Assembly (NCBI RefSeq): GCF_965118895.1
Contig: NZ_CBCPJJ010000010.1
Coordinates: 62,001 to 126,000, forward strand
DNA length: 64,000 nucleotides
DNA from: Rahnella inusitata_A
GTDB taxonomy: Bacteria; Pseudomonadota; Gammaproteobacteria; Enterobacterales; Enterobacteriaceae
Reading direction: 5' to 3'
In this document: in pieces, positions 41,872 to 50,441 of the stretch
Layout: the number at the start of each line of letters is the position of its first letter
How positions within the stretch are numbered: the stretch's first letter is position 1
Notes under the pieces: model-generated
Databases searched by the model: none
Seen by the model: the letters and a program-made list of their open reading frames with translations, nothing else
What the model was told of the DNA's origin: nothing
Translations under genes and position numbers: made by a program

Positions 41872-43235
41872 TGACCGCCCGCCTGAGCCGCCTGCTGAAA
41901 ACGCTCGACGATGCCGAAAAGCGCATGGGCCGCACGCCTTCGGTGCGCCGCTATGGTCGCCTGACCCGCGCCACGGGGCTTATTCTCGAAGCTACCGGTT
42001 TGCAGATGCCGCTTGGCGCGACCTGTCTTATTGAACGTCATGACGGCCCGACCGTGCAGGAAGTGGAAAGCGAAGTGGTTGGTTTCAACGGCCAGAGCCT
42101 GTTTCTGATGCCGCTCGAAGAAGTCGAAGGTATTTTGCCAGGCGCTCGCGTGTATGCGCGGATCTCGCCCGACGGCCATACCGCGGGCAAACAACTTCCC
42201 CTTGGCCCGCAATTGCTGGGCCGCGTGCTCGACGGCAGTGCCAAACCGCTCGACGGCCTGCCGCCGCCGGATACCGGTTATCGCGCTGCGCTGATCACCC
42301 CGCCGTTCAACCCGCTGCAACGTACGCCGATCACCGATGTGCTCGACGTTGGCGTGCGCGCCATTAACTCCCTGCTCACCGTCGGTCGCGGCCAGCGTAT
42401 GGGGCTGTTCGCCGGTTCCGGCGTCGGTAAATCCGTTCTGCTCGGCATGATGGCGCGCTATACCAAGGCCGATGTGATCGTAGTCGGCCTAATCGGTGAA
42501 CGTGGTCGCGAAGTAAAAGATTTTATCGAGAACATTTTAGGTGACGAAGGCCGCGCACGTTCGGTAGTTATCGCCGCACCGGCGGACGTTTCGCCCCTGC
42601 TGCGTTTGCAGGGTGCCGCCTACGCCACGCGTATCGCCGAAGATTTTCGCGATCGTGGTCAGCACGTATTGCTGATCATGGATTCCCTCACCCGTTACGC
42701 CATGGCCCAACGTGAAATCGCTCTCGCCATTGGTGAGCCACCGGCGACCAAAGGCTATCCGCCTTCCGTCTTTGCCAAGCTGCCTGCACTGGTTGAACGC
42801 GCAGGAAACGGCATCAGCGGCGGCGGTTCTATCACCGCCTTCTATACCGTGCTGACCGAAGGTGATGATCAGCAGGATCCGATCGCCGACTCCGCCCGCG
42901 CCATTCTCGATGGTCACGTGGTGTTGTCGCGTCGTCTGGCGGAATCCGGCCACTATCCGGCCATTGATATCGAAGCGTCGATCAGCCGTGCAATGACGTC
43001 CCTGATCGACGATGCGCAGTACGCCCGCGTGCGTAATTTTAAGCAACTGTTGTCCAGCTACCAGCGTAACCGTGATTTGGTCAGCGTCGGCGCGTATGCG
43101 GCAGGCAGCGATCCGATGCTCGATCGCGCCATCCGGTTGTACCCGCAAATGGAGAACTTCCTCCAGCAGGACATCATGGAACGCAGTACCTATGAAGATG
43201 CCTGTCTGGAACTGAACATGCTGTTCCCGGGCTAA
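41871..43235 (+). CDS. fliI: flagellum-specific ATPase FliI
   Basis: 454 aa, F1-beta-like. Walker A AGSGVGKS (181-188), GERGREVKDF, Walker B LLIMDSLTRYA and the arginine-finger region further on are intact. It unfolds and delivers substrates to the flagellar type III export gate. ATG 41871 is shared with the fliH stop (TGATG), which fixes the start although the frame is open upstream. Confidence 0.96.
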   Translation: MTARLSRLLKTLDDAEKRMGRTPSVRRYGRLTRATGLILEATGLQMPLGATCLIERHDGPTVQEVESEVVGFNGQSLFLMPLEEVEGILPGARVYARISPDGHTAGKQLPLGPQLLGRVLDGSAKPLDGLPPPDTGYRAALITPPFNPLQRTPITDVLDVGVRAINSLLTVGRGQRMGLFAGSGVGKSVLLGMMARYTKADVIVVGLIGERGREVKDFIENILGDEGRARSVVIAAPADVSPLLRLQGAAYATRIAEDFRDRGQHVLLIMDSLTRYAMAQREIALAIGEPPATKGYPPSVFAKLPALVERAGNGISGGGSITAFYTVLTEGDDQQDPIADSARAILDGHVVLSRRLAESGHYPAIDIEASISRAMTSLIDDAQYARVRNFKQLLSSYQRNRDLVSVGAYAAGSDPMLDRAIRLYPQMENFLQQDIMERSTYEDACLELNMLFPG

Positions 43236-43254
43236 TTAACTGAAGGAATATCGA

Positions 43255-43701
43255 ATGGAAAGTTCATCACCATTGATCACCCTTTGTTCTCTGGCGCAAA
43301 AAGCGCTGGATCAGGCGACCAGTCATCTTGGGCAAATCAGGCAGTCACATTCTCAGGCTGAAGAACAGCTCACTATGCTGCTCAATTATCAGCGCGAGTA
43401 TCGCGACAAACTCAATAACACCATGACCGGCGGGATTGCGGCAAACACCTGGCAGAACTACCAGCAGTTTATCGGCACGTTGGAAGTGGCCATCGATCAA
43501 CACCGCAAACAGTTACAGCAGTGGGGTCAGCGGCTGAATGTTGCGGTAAACCAGTGGCAGGATAAGCAACAGCGACTGAACGCCTATCAGACTCTGCAAA
43601 CCCGTGCCAGTGAACAGCAGCGTTCGCATGAGAATAAGATGGATCAAAAGCAGAACGATGAATTTGCCCAGCGCAGCGCTTACAGGAAAAAAATGCTATG
43701 A
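43255..43701 (+). CDS. fliJ: flagellar export chaperone FliJ
   Basis: 148 aa, almost entirely a two-helix coiled coil rich in Gln, Glu and Arg (QSHSQAEEQLTMLLNYQREYRDKL; QHRKQLQQWGQRLNVAVNQWQDKQQRLN). It resembles the gamma subunit that rotates within the FliI ring, and recycles chaperones. It follows fliI by 19 bp and overlaps fliK by 4 bp (ATGA). Confidence 0.94.
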   Translation: MESSSPLITLCSLAQKALDQATSHLGQIRQSHSQAEEQLTMLLNYQREYRDKLNNTMTGGIAANTWQNYQQFIGTLEVAIDQHRKQLQQWGQRLNVAVNQWQDKQQRLNAYQTLQTRASEQQRSHENKMDQKQNDEFAQRSAYRKKML

Positions 43702-45059
43702 ATCTGAATATATTGCCTGCGGCCGTCACTACGGCAAAATCCACCGTGTCCGCTGCGTCCGGCAGTGCGAGCTCTTCTTCTGCCACGGCCTCTGATGCCG
43801 CGTCCGCCGGGGAGAGCTCCACGACGGGTGTGACACCTGATTTCGCCACACAACTGCAGGCGCAGCTCGGCGAAAAACTCGACCCCAAACTGGCCAGCCA
43901 GCTTTCACAGCTCGGCCAGAAGATCAGCGCCAAAGGCCAGACGGTGGATAAAACCACACTGACTCAGGCGGTGACCACCGGTGAAGAAGATGGCAGTCTG
44001 ACCTTAGATGACAGTGATCTGAGTAAAATGATTGCGGCGATCCAGCTGTTACCCAACGGCAGCCTGAAAGGCACGGATCCCTCGTCTTTGAAAACCGCTG
44101 CGCTGACGGACAAAGATAAAGACAGCAAAGCGGATGATGCGACCACCCTGCCGGTACAGGCACTGTTCGCCCAGCTGGCGGCGCAACAGCAACCGGCTCA
44201 GCAGGTGCAGACCGCGACCGCTGCGCTCACGCAAACGACAACGTCCGGTGATGCCACTGATGCCGATAAAAAGAGCGCATTGCTTGCCGGTCTGACGACG
44301 TCAGCCTCTTCGCTGCTGGGCGATGACGGCAAAACTGCCGTGACTGACAGCGCCGCAACGCCCCCTGCAGCAACGCACGGTGCCAGCAAGAATTCTCCGG
44401 CTGCGACCCCTGATTTCAGCAGTGCGCTGGCATCCATGACCGCCGCCACGGGCAATGCCGCCGTGACGCCTCAGGCTGACAGCCGGATTTCCGACAGCGC
44501 CCTGAATCTGGTGAATAACGCCGCCGTCGCCGTGTCCTCTGCACCGGTTTCCACCACACCGACCACCACCAGCGTGGTCACCAGCCCGAGCACGCCATTG
44601 CTCAACGCTCAGCTGGGCACGCCGGAATGGCAGCAGCAGCTCGGTCAGCAGGTGATGATGTTCAACCGTCAGGGATTACAGAGCGCCGAACTGCGCCTGC
44701 ATCCGCAGGATTTAGGCTCCATACAAATCAGCATGAAAATCGAAAACAATCAGGCGCAGCTGCACTTTGTTTCCGGTCACAGCGCGGTGCGTTCAGCGAT
44801 TGAAGCCGCAATGCCCGATCTGAAAACCGCGCTGGCGGATAACGGCATCAGCCTTGGACAGAGCAGCGTCGGCAGCGACAGCTCGCAGTGGCAACAGGCG
44901 CAGCAGCAAAGTTCACAATCCGGTTCGCAGCAGGGGAACGCTTCAAGCTGGGCGGCCTTTAATGCCGGCGGCGTGAATTCAGCGGCGGATGCCCTGCCGG
45001 TTCCTGCGTCCCTTGCGCAACGTATCAGCGGCAATAACAGCGTCGATATCTTTGCGTAA
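43698..45059 (+). CDS. fliK: flagellar hook-length control protein FliK
   Basis: 453 aa. A long, Ala/Thr/Ser/Gln-rich, poorly conserved ruler region is followed by the conserved C-terminal switch domain: WQQQLGQQVMMFNRQGLQSAELRLHPQDLGSIQISMKIENNQAQL (about 315-360). It measures hook length and flips FlhB substrate specificity. The C-terminal tail is Gln/Ser-rich as usual. It is followed by a 196-bp gap, unlike the tight packing upstream. Confidence 0.93.
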   Translation: MNLNILPAAVTTAKSTVSAASGSASSSSATASDAASAGESSTTGVTPDFATQLQAQLGEKLDPKLASQLSQLGQKISAKGQTVDKTTLTQAVTTGEEDGSLTLDDSDLSKMIAAIQLLPNGSLKGTDPSSLKTAALTDKDKDSKADDATTLPVQALFAQLAAQQQPAQQVQTATAALTQTTTSGDATDADKKSALLAGLTTSASSLLGDDGKTAVTDSAATPPAATHGASKNSPAATPDFSSALASMTAATGNAAVTPQADSRISDSALNLVNNAAVAVSSAPVSTTPTTTSVVTSPSTPLLNAQLGTPEWQQQLGQQVMMFNRQGLQSAELRLHPQDLGSIQISMKIENNQAQLHFVSGHSAVRSAIEAAMPDLKTALADNGISLGQSSVGSDSSQWQQAQQQSSQSGSQQGNASSWAAFNAGGVNSAADALPVPASLAQRISGNNSVDIFA

Positions 45060-45198
45060 TTGTTCGCAAATTTGTTTCAGATAATGACTGACGGTCAGTG
45101 TTCACTTAATTCAAACGGCAGAGCTGACCTTATTTTTCCCGCCTATTCTGACTATTGAACAACAGGATAAGCGGGATAATCATTTTCAGAATTGACTC

Positions 45199-45229
45199 AG
45201 CAGGTTGAGCCTTCCTCAGCTGACCTGCT
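45199..45229 (+). promoter_or_regulatory. stem-loop between fliK and fliL
   Basis: AGCAGGT (45199-45205) pairs with ACCTGCT (45223-45229), with an inner TGAG/CTCA. It lies 26 bp before the fliL start in a 196-bp gap with no gene. It could be a promoter-associated structure or an RNA element near the fliL ribosome site. Confidence 0.4.
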
Positions 45230-45255
45230 CATACTTACAGGAAATCGCCTCATCC

Positions 45256-45756
45256 ATGTCTGACTCTGCTGTCTCGGCCTCGCGCAAAAAAAAGCGACCG
45301 CTTTTGATGATTCTGCTTTTACTGGTGGCCATTGGTGCTTGTGGTGCGGCGGGTTACGCCTGGTGGATGTTGCACAAACAGCAGTCGGCTCCGGGTACAC
45401 AGACCGCTGAAGTGAAGAAAAACGAACCGCCGGTGCCACCTATTTTCCTGGCGCTGGATACCTTCACCGTCAACCTGCAAACGCCGGATAACGATCCTGA
45501 CCGTGTGCTTTACATCGGCCTGACCCTGCGTCTGCCGGATGAAAAGAACCGCGCGGTTCTAAATGAGTACCTGCCCGAAGTGCGCAGCCGCTTGCTGTTG
45601 CTACTTTCTCGTCAGAAAACGTCGGATTTAGTCAGTGAAACCGGCAAGCAGCAACTGGTGCAGGAAATCAAACAAGTTCTGGACGTGCCCCTGGTCAAAG
45701 GTCAGCCCCCACAGGTGATCAACGACGTGCTTTTCACTGCTTTCATACTGCGATAA
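45256..45756 (+). CDS. fliL: flagellar basal body-associated protein FliL
   Basis: 166 aa. A basic N-terminus (ASRKKKRP) precedes one membrane helix (LLMILLLLVAIGACGAAGYAWWML, 15-38). The periplasmic domain ends in the family features IGLTLRLPDEKNRAVLNEYLPEVRSRLLLLLSRQ and PPQVINDVLFTAFILR. It surrounds the stator and supports torque. ATG 45256 is used; the upstream open frame has no ATG. It is first gene after the gap, followed closely by fliM (7 bp). Confidence 0.92.
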   Translation: MSDSAVSASRKKKRPLLMILLLLVAIGACGAAGYAWWMLHKQQSAPGTQTAEVKKNEPPVPPIFLALDTFTVNLQTPDNDPDRVLYIGLTLRLPDEKNRAVLNEYLPEVRSRLLLLLSRQKTSDLVSETGKQQLVQEIKQVLDVPLVKGQPPQVINDVLFTAFILR

Positions 45757-45763
45757 TCAAATT

Positions 45764-46780
45764 ATGGGCGACAGCATTCTTTCACAGGCCGAGATCGACG
45801 CACTGCTCAACGGTGACAGCGGCGACAGCGCGCCTGAAGCCACCAACGCTAAAAATCAGGCGGCCGATGACGGCGTAAAACCTTTTGACCCCACAACGCA
45901 ACGCCGTGTTGTGCGTGAGCGTCTGCAAGCTCTGGAAATCATTAACGAGCGTTTTGCCCGTCATTTCCGTATGGGGTTATTCAACCTGTTGCGCCGCAGC
46001 CCGGATATCACCGTCGGGCCGATCAAAATTCAGCCTTATCACGATTTTGCCCGCAACCTGCCGGTGCCGACCAATCTCAATCTGATCCACCTTAAGCCTT
46101 TGCGGGGCACGGCGCTGTTTGTGTTCGCGCCAAGCCTGGTCTTTATCGCGGTAGATAACCTGTTCGGCGGCGATGGTCGTTTTCCGACCAAAGTGGAAGG
46201 GCGTGAATTCACCCACACCGAGCAGCGCGTGATCAAACGCATGCTGACGCTGGCGCTGGACGCCTATGAAGATGCCTGGAGCGGCGTCTACAAACTGAGC
46301 GTCGAATACGTGCGTGCGGAATTACAGATCAAATTCACTAATATCACCTCTTCGCCAAACGATATCGTCATCACCACGCCGTTCCACGTGGAAATCGGTG
46401 CGCTGAGCGGGGATTTCAACATCTGTATTCCGTTTAGCATGATTGAACCGATTCGCGAGTTGCTGACCAATCCACCGGTTGAAAACTCCCGTCATGAAGA
46501 AAGCCAGTGGCGCGAAAATCTGGTCACACAGGTTCAGCAATCCGAGCTTGAACTGGTGGCGAACTTCGTCGAAATCCCGCTGCGTTTGTCTCAGATCCTG
46601 AAACTGCAACCGGGCGATGTGCTGCCGATTGAAAAGCCGGATCGCCTGATTGCCCACGTCGACGGCGTGCCGGTGCTGACCAGTAAATACGGCACCTTAA
46701 ACGAACAATACGCTCTGCGCGTTGAACATTTGATCAACCCAATTTTAAATTCTCTAGATGAGGAACAGCCCCATGAGTGA
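45764..46780 (+). CDS. fliM: flagellar motor switch protein FliM
   Basis: 338 aa. The N-terminal CheY-P-binding peptide (GDSILSQAEIDALLNGD), the middle domain (LFNLLRRSPDITVGPIKIQPYHDFARNLPVPTNLN...) and the C-terminal SpoA domain (VPVTV-like LRLSQILKLQPGDVLPIEKPD) are all present. It is the C-ring protein that receives CheY-P. The last 8 bp overlap fliN. Confidence 0.96.
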   Translation: MGDSILSQAEIDALLNGDSGDSAPEATNAKNQAADDGVKPFDPTTQRRVVRERLQALEIINERFARHFRMGLFNLLRRSPDITVGPIKIQPYHDFARNLPVPTNLNLIHLKPLRGTALFVFAPSLVFIAVDNLFGGDGRFPTKVEGREFTHTEQRVIKRMLTLALDAYEDAWSGVYKLSVEYVRAELQIKFTNITSSPNDIVITTPFHVEIGALSGDFNICIPFSMIEPIRELLTNPPVENSRHEESQWRENLVTQVQQSELELVANFVEIPLRLSQILKLQPGDVLPIEKPDRLIAHVDGVPVLTSKYGTLNEQYALRVEHLINPILNSLDEEQPHE

Positions 46781-47189
46781 CACCAATAAACCGTCTGACG
46801 CGGGATCGGAAAACGTTGACGATTTATGGGCTGATGCGTTTAACGAACAACAATCTGCGGGCAGCGCCAAAGCGTCAACCGAGGGTGTTTTCGCCGCGCT
46901 GGGCGCCCAGGAAGGAGCCGGTGGTTTGCAGGATATCGACATGATCCTCGACATTCCGGTGAAACTGACCGTGGAATTAGGCCGTACCAAAATGACCATC
47001 AAAGAGCTGCTGCGCCTGTCGCAGGGTTCCGTGGTTTCTCTTGACGGTCTGGCCGGTGAGCCGCTGGATATTCTGATCAACGGTTACCTGATTGCTCAGG
47101 GTGAAGTCGTGGTCGTGGCCGATAAATACGGCGTGCGCATCACCGATATCATCACGCCGTCAGAACGTATGCGTCGTCTGAGCCGCTGA
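46773..47189 (+). CDS. fliN: flagellar motor switch protein FliN
   Basis: 138 aa. A variable N-terminus is followed by the SpoA/FliN domain (MILDIPVKLTVELGRTKMTIKELLRLSQGSVVSLDGLAGEPLDILINGYLIAQGEVVVV...ITDIITPSERMRRL). It forms the base of the C ring and docks FliH. Start ATG 46773 overlaps the end of fliM; its stop overlaps fliO as TGATG. Confidence 0.96.
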   Translation: MSDTNKPSDAGSENVDDLWADAFNEQQSAGSAKASTEGVFAALGAQEGAGGLQDIDMILDIPVKLTVELGRTKMTIKELLRLSQGSVVSLDGLAGEPLDILINGYLIAQGEVVVVADKYGVRITDIITPSERMRRLSR

Positions 47190-47620
47190 TGAACCAGAAC
47201 GCCGCGACGGATTCTCCGTACATTTCCGGCCCGGCAAACCACGCCACAACGCAGGCCCCGGCGCCGGTGGTGCCTGCCAGTTCCGTACTGACCCAGGTCA
47301 GTTCGGTGCTTGGCGGTATTTTGTTGCTGATCCTGTTTATCGGTTGGGTGGCCAAACGCACCGGTCTGGCGCCGCAGGCAAAAAATAACAAGCTGCTGAA
47401 AATCACCTCCAGCTGTCAGGTCGGGCGCAGTGAAAAAGTGGTGATTGTGGAAGTGGACAATACCTGGCTGGTTCTGGGTGTGACCGCCCATAGCATCACG
47501 CCGCTGCACACCCTGAGTGCGCCGCCGGTGGATACCACGCCGGGTGCCGCCACTGAACAGCCCGCTGATTTTCGTCAGCTGATGCAAAAAATGTTAAAAC
47601 GTCCGGGAAAGCAGGCATGA
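47189..47620 (+). CDS. fliO: flagellar export apparatus assembly protein FliO
   Basis: 143 aa. One membrane helix (LTQVSSVLGGILLLILFIGWVA, about 32-53) is followed by a cytoplasmic SpoA-like part (LKITSSCQVGRSEKVVIVEVDNTWLVLGVT). It stabilises FliP during gate assembly. Coupled on both sides: TGATG with fliN, ATGA with fliP. Confidence 0.92.
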   Translation: MNQNAATDSPYISGPANHATTQAPAPVVPASSVLTQVSSVLGGILLLILFIGWVAKRTGLAPQAKNNKLLKITSSCQVGRSEKVVIVEVDNTWLVLGVTAHSITPLHTLSAPPVDTTPGAATEQPADFRQLMQKMLKRPGKQA

Positions 47621-48369
47621 CCTTTTTGAAATCCCCTTTGATCACCCGCCTGTGTCTGCCGCTGTTGTTGCTCATCAGCCCCTCAGCGTTCGCGCAATTA
47701 CCGGGCATCATCAGCCAGCAAATGGCCAACGGTGCGCAGAACTGGTCTTTACCGATCCAGACGCTGGTGTTTATCACCACGCTGACCCTGCTGCCCGCGA
47801 TGCTGCTGATGTGTACCAGCTTTACCCGCATCATTATCGTGCTGGGTTTACTGCGAAATGCGCTGGGTACACCGTCTGCGCCACCAAACCAGGTACTGCT
47901 CGGCCTTGGCCTGTTCCTGACCTTCTTCGTCATGGCGCCGGTCTTCGACAAAATCTATTCCGACGCCTATCAGCCGTTTACCGAAAACAAAATCAGTATG
48001 CAGGATGCGATGGACAAAGGGGCTCAGCCGCTGCGTGAATTCATGCTGCGCCAGACCCGCGAAACCGACCTCGCGCTCTACGCCCGTCTCGCCAACCTGC
48101 CGCCGCTGGCCGGACCCGAAGCGGTGCCGATGCGCATCCTGTTACCCGCTTACGTCACCAGCGAACTGAAAACCGCTTTCCAGATCGGCTTCACCGTATT
48201 TATTCCGTTCATGATTATCGACTTAGTGGTCGCCAGCGTCCTGATGGCGCTGGGGATGATGATGGTGCCACCCGCGACCATTTCACTGCCCTTCAAGCTG
48301 ATGCTGTTCGTACTGGTCGATGGCTGGCAACTGCTGCTCGGATCGCTGGCGCAGAGTTTTTACAGTTAA
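47617..48369 (+). CDS. fliP: flagellar export gate protein FliP
   Basis: 250 aa. A cleavable signal sequence (AFA near 25) is followed by the family motif LPAMLLMCTSFTRIIIVLGLLRNALGTPSAPPNQVLLGLGLFLTFF, and the C-terminal block LLPAYVTSELKTAFQIGFTVFIPFMIIDLVVASVLMALGMMMVPP. Five copies form the core of the export gate. Unlike in E. coli, 166 bp separate it from fliQ. Confidence 0.96.
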   Translation: MTFLKSPLITRLCLPLLLLISPSAFAQLPGIISQQMANGAQNWSLPIQTLVFITTLTLLPAMLLMCTSFTRIIIVLGLLRNALGTPSAPPNQVLLGLGLFLTFFVMAPVFDKIYSDAYQPFTENKISMQDAMDKGAQPLREFMLRQTRETDLALYARLANLPPLAGPEAVPMRILLPAYVTSELKTAFQIGFTVFIPFMIIDLVVASVLMALGMMMVPPATISLPFKLMLFVLVDGWQLLLGSLAQSFYS

Positions 48370-48375
48370 TAAATA

Positions 48376-48535
48376 CAGTTGCCTGACTTTATGGGCGTCA
48401 GCGTCGCCGCCAGTTTGTTCACCGCCAGCGCGGAGCACCCGCAGCGTACATAAGTACGTGAGGAGTGCGAGCACTGCCGGAGGACAAAATGGCAAGTAAG
48501 CTAGCCCACGCGGGTTCACATTTAAAGAGAATGCT
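48376..48535. repeat. repeat-like insertion between fliP and fliQ
   Basis: The 166-bp gap contains a CGTAC-ATAA-GTACG palindrome (about 48445-48458) within GCACCCGCAGCGTACATAAG followed by TACGTGAGGAGTGCGAGCAC. It looks like a dispersed intergenic repeat of a type I recall from other Yersiniaceae. It ends before the fliQ ribosome site (AGAGAATGCT). No coding frame is seen. Confidence 0.5.
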
Positions 48536-48805
48536 ATGACTCCTGAATCAGTTATGGCGATAGGCAACGAAGCGATGAAAGTCGCGCTGGCCGTCGCTGC
48601 CCCGCTGCTGCTGGCGGCGCTGGTGACCGGTCTTATCGTCAGCCTGTTGCAGGCCGCGACGCAAATAAACGAACAAACCCTGTCTTTTATCCCGAAGATC
48701 CTGGCGGTGGTTGCGACTATCGTTATCGCCGGTCCGTGGATGCTGAACCTGCTGCTTGATTACATGCGCACGCTGTTTTCCAGCCTGCCATACATCATCG
48801 GTTAA
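48536..48805 (+). CDS. fliQ: flagellar export gate protein FliQ
   Basis: 89 aa with two transmembrane helices. Family motif TPESVMAIGNEAMKVALAVAAPLLLAALVTGLIVSLLQAATQINEQTLSFIPKI. Four copies complete the FliPQR export gate. It follows the 166-bp gap and is 3 bp from fliR. Confidence 0.95.
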   Translation: MTPESVMAIGNEAMKVALAVAAPLLLAALVTGLIVSLLQAATQINEQTLSFIPKILAVVATIVIAGPWMLNLLLDYMRTLFSSLPYIIG

Positions 48806-48808
48806 CCC

Positions 48809-49597
48809 ATGGTTTCCTTTGACAGCACCCAGTTAGCCGGATGGCTGAGCATGTATTTTTGGCCAATGCTGCGCATTCTGGCGCTGGTGAGCACTGCGCC
48901 CATCACCAGTGAAAAACAGGTGCCGAAAAAGGTGAAAATTGGCCTCGCGGCAATGATCACCTTTCTGATTGCACCCGCCCTGCCGGTGGTCGATACGCCT
49001 ATTTTCTCCACACCCGCGCTGTGGCTGACCATGCAACAAATCATGATAGGCACTGCGCTCGGCCTGACCATGCAGCTGGCGTTCGCCGCAATCCGCATGG
49101 CCGGTGAAATTATGGGGCTGCAAATGGGTATCTCCTTTGCGACCTTTTACGATCCCAGCAACCGTCTCAACTCTCCGCTGCTCGCCCAGTTTCTCAATCT
49201 GCTGGCAGTGCTGCTGTTTTTAAGTTTCAACGGCCATCTGTGGCTGATTTCCCTGCTTGCCGACAGTTTCCATACCCTGCCGGTTAGCCCGAACCCGATG
49301 AATGCCGAAGGTTTTATGGCCGTCGCTCAGGCGGGCAGCATCGTGTTCAGCGGCGGTCTGATGCTAGCGCTGCCGATTGTCACTCTGCTGCTGACGCTCA
49401 ACATGGCGCTCGGCATCCTCAACCGCGTCGCGCCGCAGCTTTCTGTTTTCGTGATAGGCTTCCCGCTGACGCTCAGTATTGGCATCCTTTCAATCGGCAT
49501 GATGATGCCCCTGCTCGCCCCGTTCAGCGAACATCTGTTTAGCGAAGTCTTCGATAAACTGGTGCTGGTGATGAATCAGCTGGCAACGGGGCGTTAA
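48809..49597 (+). CDS. fliR: flagellar export gate protein FliR
   Basis: 262 aa, about six transmembrane segments, with FliR features such as LRILALVSTAPITSEKQVPKKVKIGLA, EIMGLQMGISFATFYDPSN and LSVFVIGFPLTLSIGI. It is the single-copy component closing the FliPQR gate and contacting FlhB. It is last in the fliF-R run and converges on the histidine phosphatase gene 8 bp away. Confidence 0.95.
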   Translation: MVSFDSTQLAGWLSMYFWPMLRILALVSTAPITSEKQVPKKVKIGLAAMITFLIAPALPVVDTPIFSTPALWLTMQQIMIGTALGLTMQLAFAAIRMAGEIMGLQMGISFATFYDPSNRLNSPLLAQFLNLLAVLLFLSFNGHLWLISLLADSFHTLPVSPNPMNAEGFMAVAQAGSIVFSGGLMLALPIVTLLLTLNMALGILNRVAPQLSVFVIGFPLTLSIGILSIGMMMPLLAPFSEHLFSEVFDKLVLVMNQLATGR

Positions 49598-49605
49598 TCA
49601 ATGCG

Positions 49606-50415
49606 TCACAGCCCTTTCCCCTTCTCGACAAACTGCATATCACCGACTTTACCCACGGTGAATTTACCGTCCTTATAGGTGATGACCGTAACGCTGGCGT
49701 TTTGTAACGGCGCACGCAGGTTTTCTTCCGGGGTCATGCCTTCGAGCATCGCCATAATCGCCATACCGTGGGAGACGATCAGCACGTTGCCGCCTCCCTG
49801 TGCGCTGACTTTCTGCGCGATATCTTTCAGTGCGGCCTGCATACGCTGATGCACCTGCGCGGCGTTTTCAGTGGTGTGCGACGGGTCGACATCGGCCAGC
49901 GTATTCATCATGGTTTTCAGCGAAATCTGTCCTTTGGAGAGTGCCTGCGTCAGCGCGGAGAAATCCTTGTAGCCAAGTTTTTTAGCCACCGGCTCCCACA
50001 TCAGCAGTTCATGTTCACCTTCCATCGGACCGAAGAAAGTTTCGCGCAGGCGCTGATCTTCGGTCACCGGCAGCGGTTGCCCGGCGGAAGCTAAAGCGAT
50101 TTTTGCCGTCTGTCTGGCGCGGCCAGCATCACTGGAATACGCTTGAGAGAAAGGAATATCTTTCAGCCCGCGACCTAACTGCTCTGCCACTTCGACACCG
50201 GCGGCGGTGAGCGGCGTGTCTGACCAGCCCTGCGCACGGTGCGCGGTGTTGAACAAGGTCTTGCCGTGACGGGTGACGTAAAACGTGACTTCACCTTTAT
50301 CACTGGTCGCCTGCACTGCGGGCGTGGTGACCGTTGCCAGACTGACACTGCTGAACAGGACCGGCAGGCTGAATGCGAAAAGTGAAAGCAGGGTTTTGGT
50401 AAACGTATTTTTCAT
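49606..50415 (-). CDS. periplasmic histidine phosphatase family protein
   Basis: 269 aa. Signal peptide to about residue 28 (SLA), then the RHG signature VTRHGKTLFNTAHRAQGWSDTPLT (phospho-His near 49), SSDAGRARQTA, RETFFGPMEGE with the acid Glu, and LIVSHGMA with the second catalytic His. It resembles phosphoglycerate-mutase-like acid phosphatases exported to the periplasm. It lies 26 bp downstream of an OprD-type porin gene and is probably co-transcribed, suggesting dephosphorylation of a solute taken up through that porin. Confidence 0.85.
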   Translation of the reverse strand: MKNTFTKTLLSLFAFSLPVLFSSVSLATVTTPAVQATSDKGEVTFYVTRHGKTLFNTAHRAQGWSDTPLTAAGVEVAEQLGRGLKDIPFSQAYSSDAGRARQTAKIALASAGQPLPVTEDQRLRETFFGPMEGEHELLMWEPVAKKLGYKDFSALTQALSKGQISLKTMMNTLADVDPSHTTENAAQVHQRMQAALKDIAQKVSAQGGGNVLIVSHGMAIMAMLEGMTPEENLRAPLQNASVTVITYKDGKFTVGKVGDMQFVEKGKGL

Positions 50416-50441
50416 AACAGCATCCTTATTGTTGACGTTGA

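Noticed and set aside
41409..42320. 303-aa minus-strand frame over fliH/fliI
   Set aside because: Lies entirely opposite two certain flagellar genes; a codon-bias shadow.
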